From an uncultured bacterium (GTDB lineage: Bacteria > Actinomycetota > Coriobacteriia > Coriobacteriales > Coriobacteriaceae), in assembly GCA_905215225.1 (NCBI GenBank), contig CAJMPM010000104.1:1-5833 (forward strand): a DNA stretch of 5,833 nucleotides. The letters are read 5' to 3'. The position numbers and the translations under genes were made by a program. The notes beneath the pieces were generated by a model. It saw only the letters and a program-made list of their open reading frames with translations. It was not told the DNA's origin and searched no databases. Positions 5,695 to 5,833 of this stretch are shown piece by piece; positions within the stretch are counted from its first letter, which is position 1; each line of letters starts with the position of its first letter.

Positions 5695-5833
5695 GAGGGC
5701 TGCCTATCGAGTCTTTGTCGCGAACAGGTCATCAGCCAGAATTCCGTTTGCACGATATTACTCTGGACCGACCGAGTTTCCGCAGCTCGCCCGCCGGGCG
5801 GGGCGATTAAGTTTGTCGCGAGTTACGCACGCA

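Larger units (their letters stand above)
5527..5833. other. Intergenic region after the PTS gene
   Basis: This 307-base stretch holds the terminator and the long palindrome described separately. From 5695 to the window end I see no supported gene, tRNA or clear promoter. Minor items are a GC-rich self-complementary patch (about 5788-5800, CGCCC/GGGCG with a 3-base loop) without a T-run, and the decamer TTTGTCGCGA repeated at 5714 and 5812. Confidence 0.6.

Noticed and set aside
5720..5733. CGAAC as half of an SOS box
   Set aside because: The matching GTTCG half is absent at the right spacing, and it is far from recN.
5788..5806. GC-rich hairpin as a terminator for a gene beyond the window
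   Set aside because: The stem is only about 5 pairs and no T-run follows on either strand.

Overview
The window looks like chromosomal DNA from a high-GC anaerobic actinobacterium of the class Coriobacteriia, most likely Collinsella or a close relative. This rests on overall base composition, GC-ending codon choice, the nadK-recN gene pair, and a phosphotransferase sugar transporter controlled by an RpiR-type regulator. The genus is an inference from sequence style, not from any search.

Layout. Positions 1-511 hold the C-terminal part of NAD kinase (nadK), cut by the window edge. It overlaps by 11 bases the start of recN (501-2129), a complete DNA-repair ATPase gene. A 262-base convergent gap (2130-2391) follows. 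It holds a strong, probably bidirectional, intrinsic terminator, bracketed by two inverted copies of a ~33-base imperfect palindrome. On the minus strand is an RpiR/MurR-type regulator (2392-3249). It diverges, across a 273-base control region, from a three-domain fructose-family PTS permease gene (3523-5526; order IIB-IIC-IIA). After the permease gene come an intrinsic terminator, then a long near-perfect palindrome (perfect 25-base arms, about 37-base arms if imperfect pairing is allowed), then about 140 bases in which I see no gene.

How the parts work together. nadK and recN form a housekeeping unit (NADP supply and double-strand-break repair) that is tightly packed and probably translationally coupled. 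The regulator and the permease form a separate sugar-uptake module. The SIS domain of the regulator is expected to sense a phosphosugar, plausibly the product made by the permease. Five TTTCA pentamers and one TGAAA lie in the shared divergent region and are candidate operator half-sites. No sugar-phosphate kinase or hydrolase gene is in view, so the exact sugar cannot be fixed.

I found no wholly new multi-gene system. The parts most worth a second look are non-coding: the inverted repeat pair nested around the terminator, the reappearance of 15 of 17 bases of its core over the regulator's -10 box, and the long palindrome behind the permease gene.
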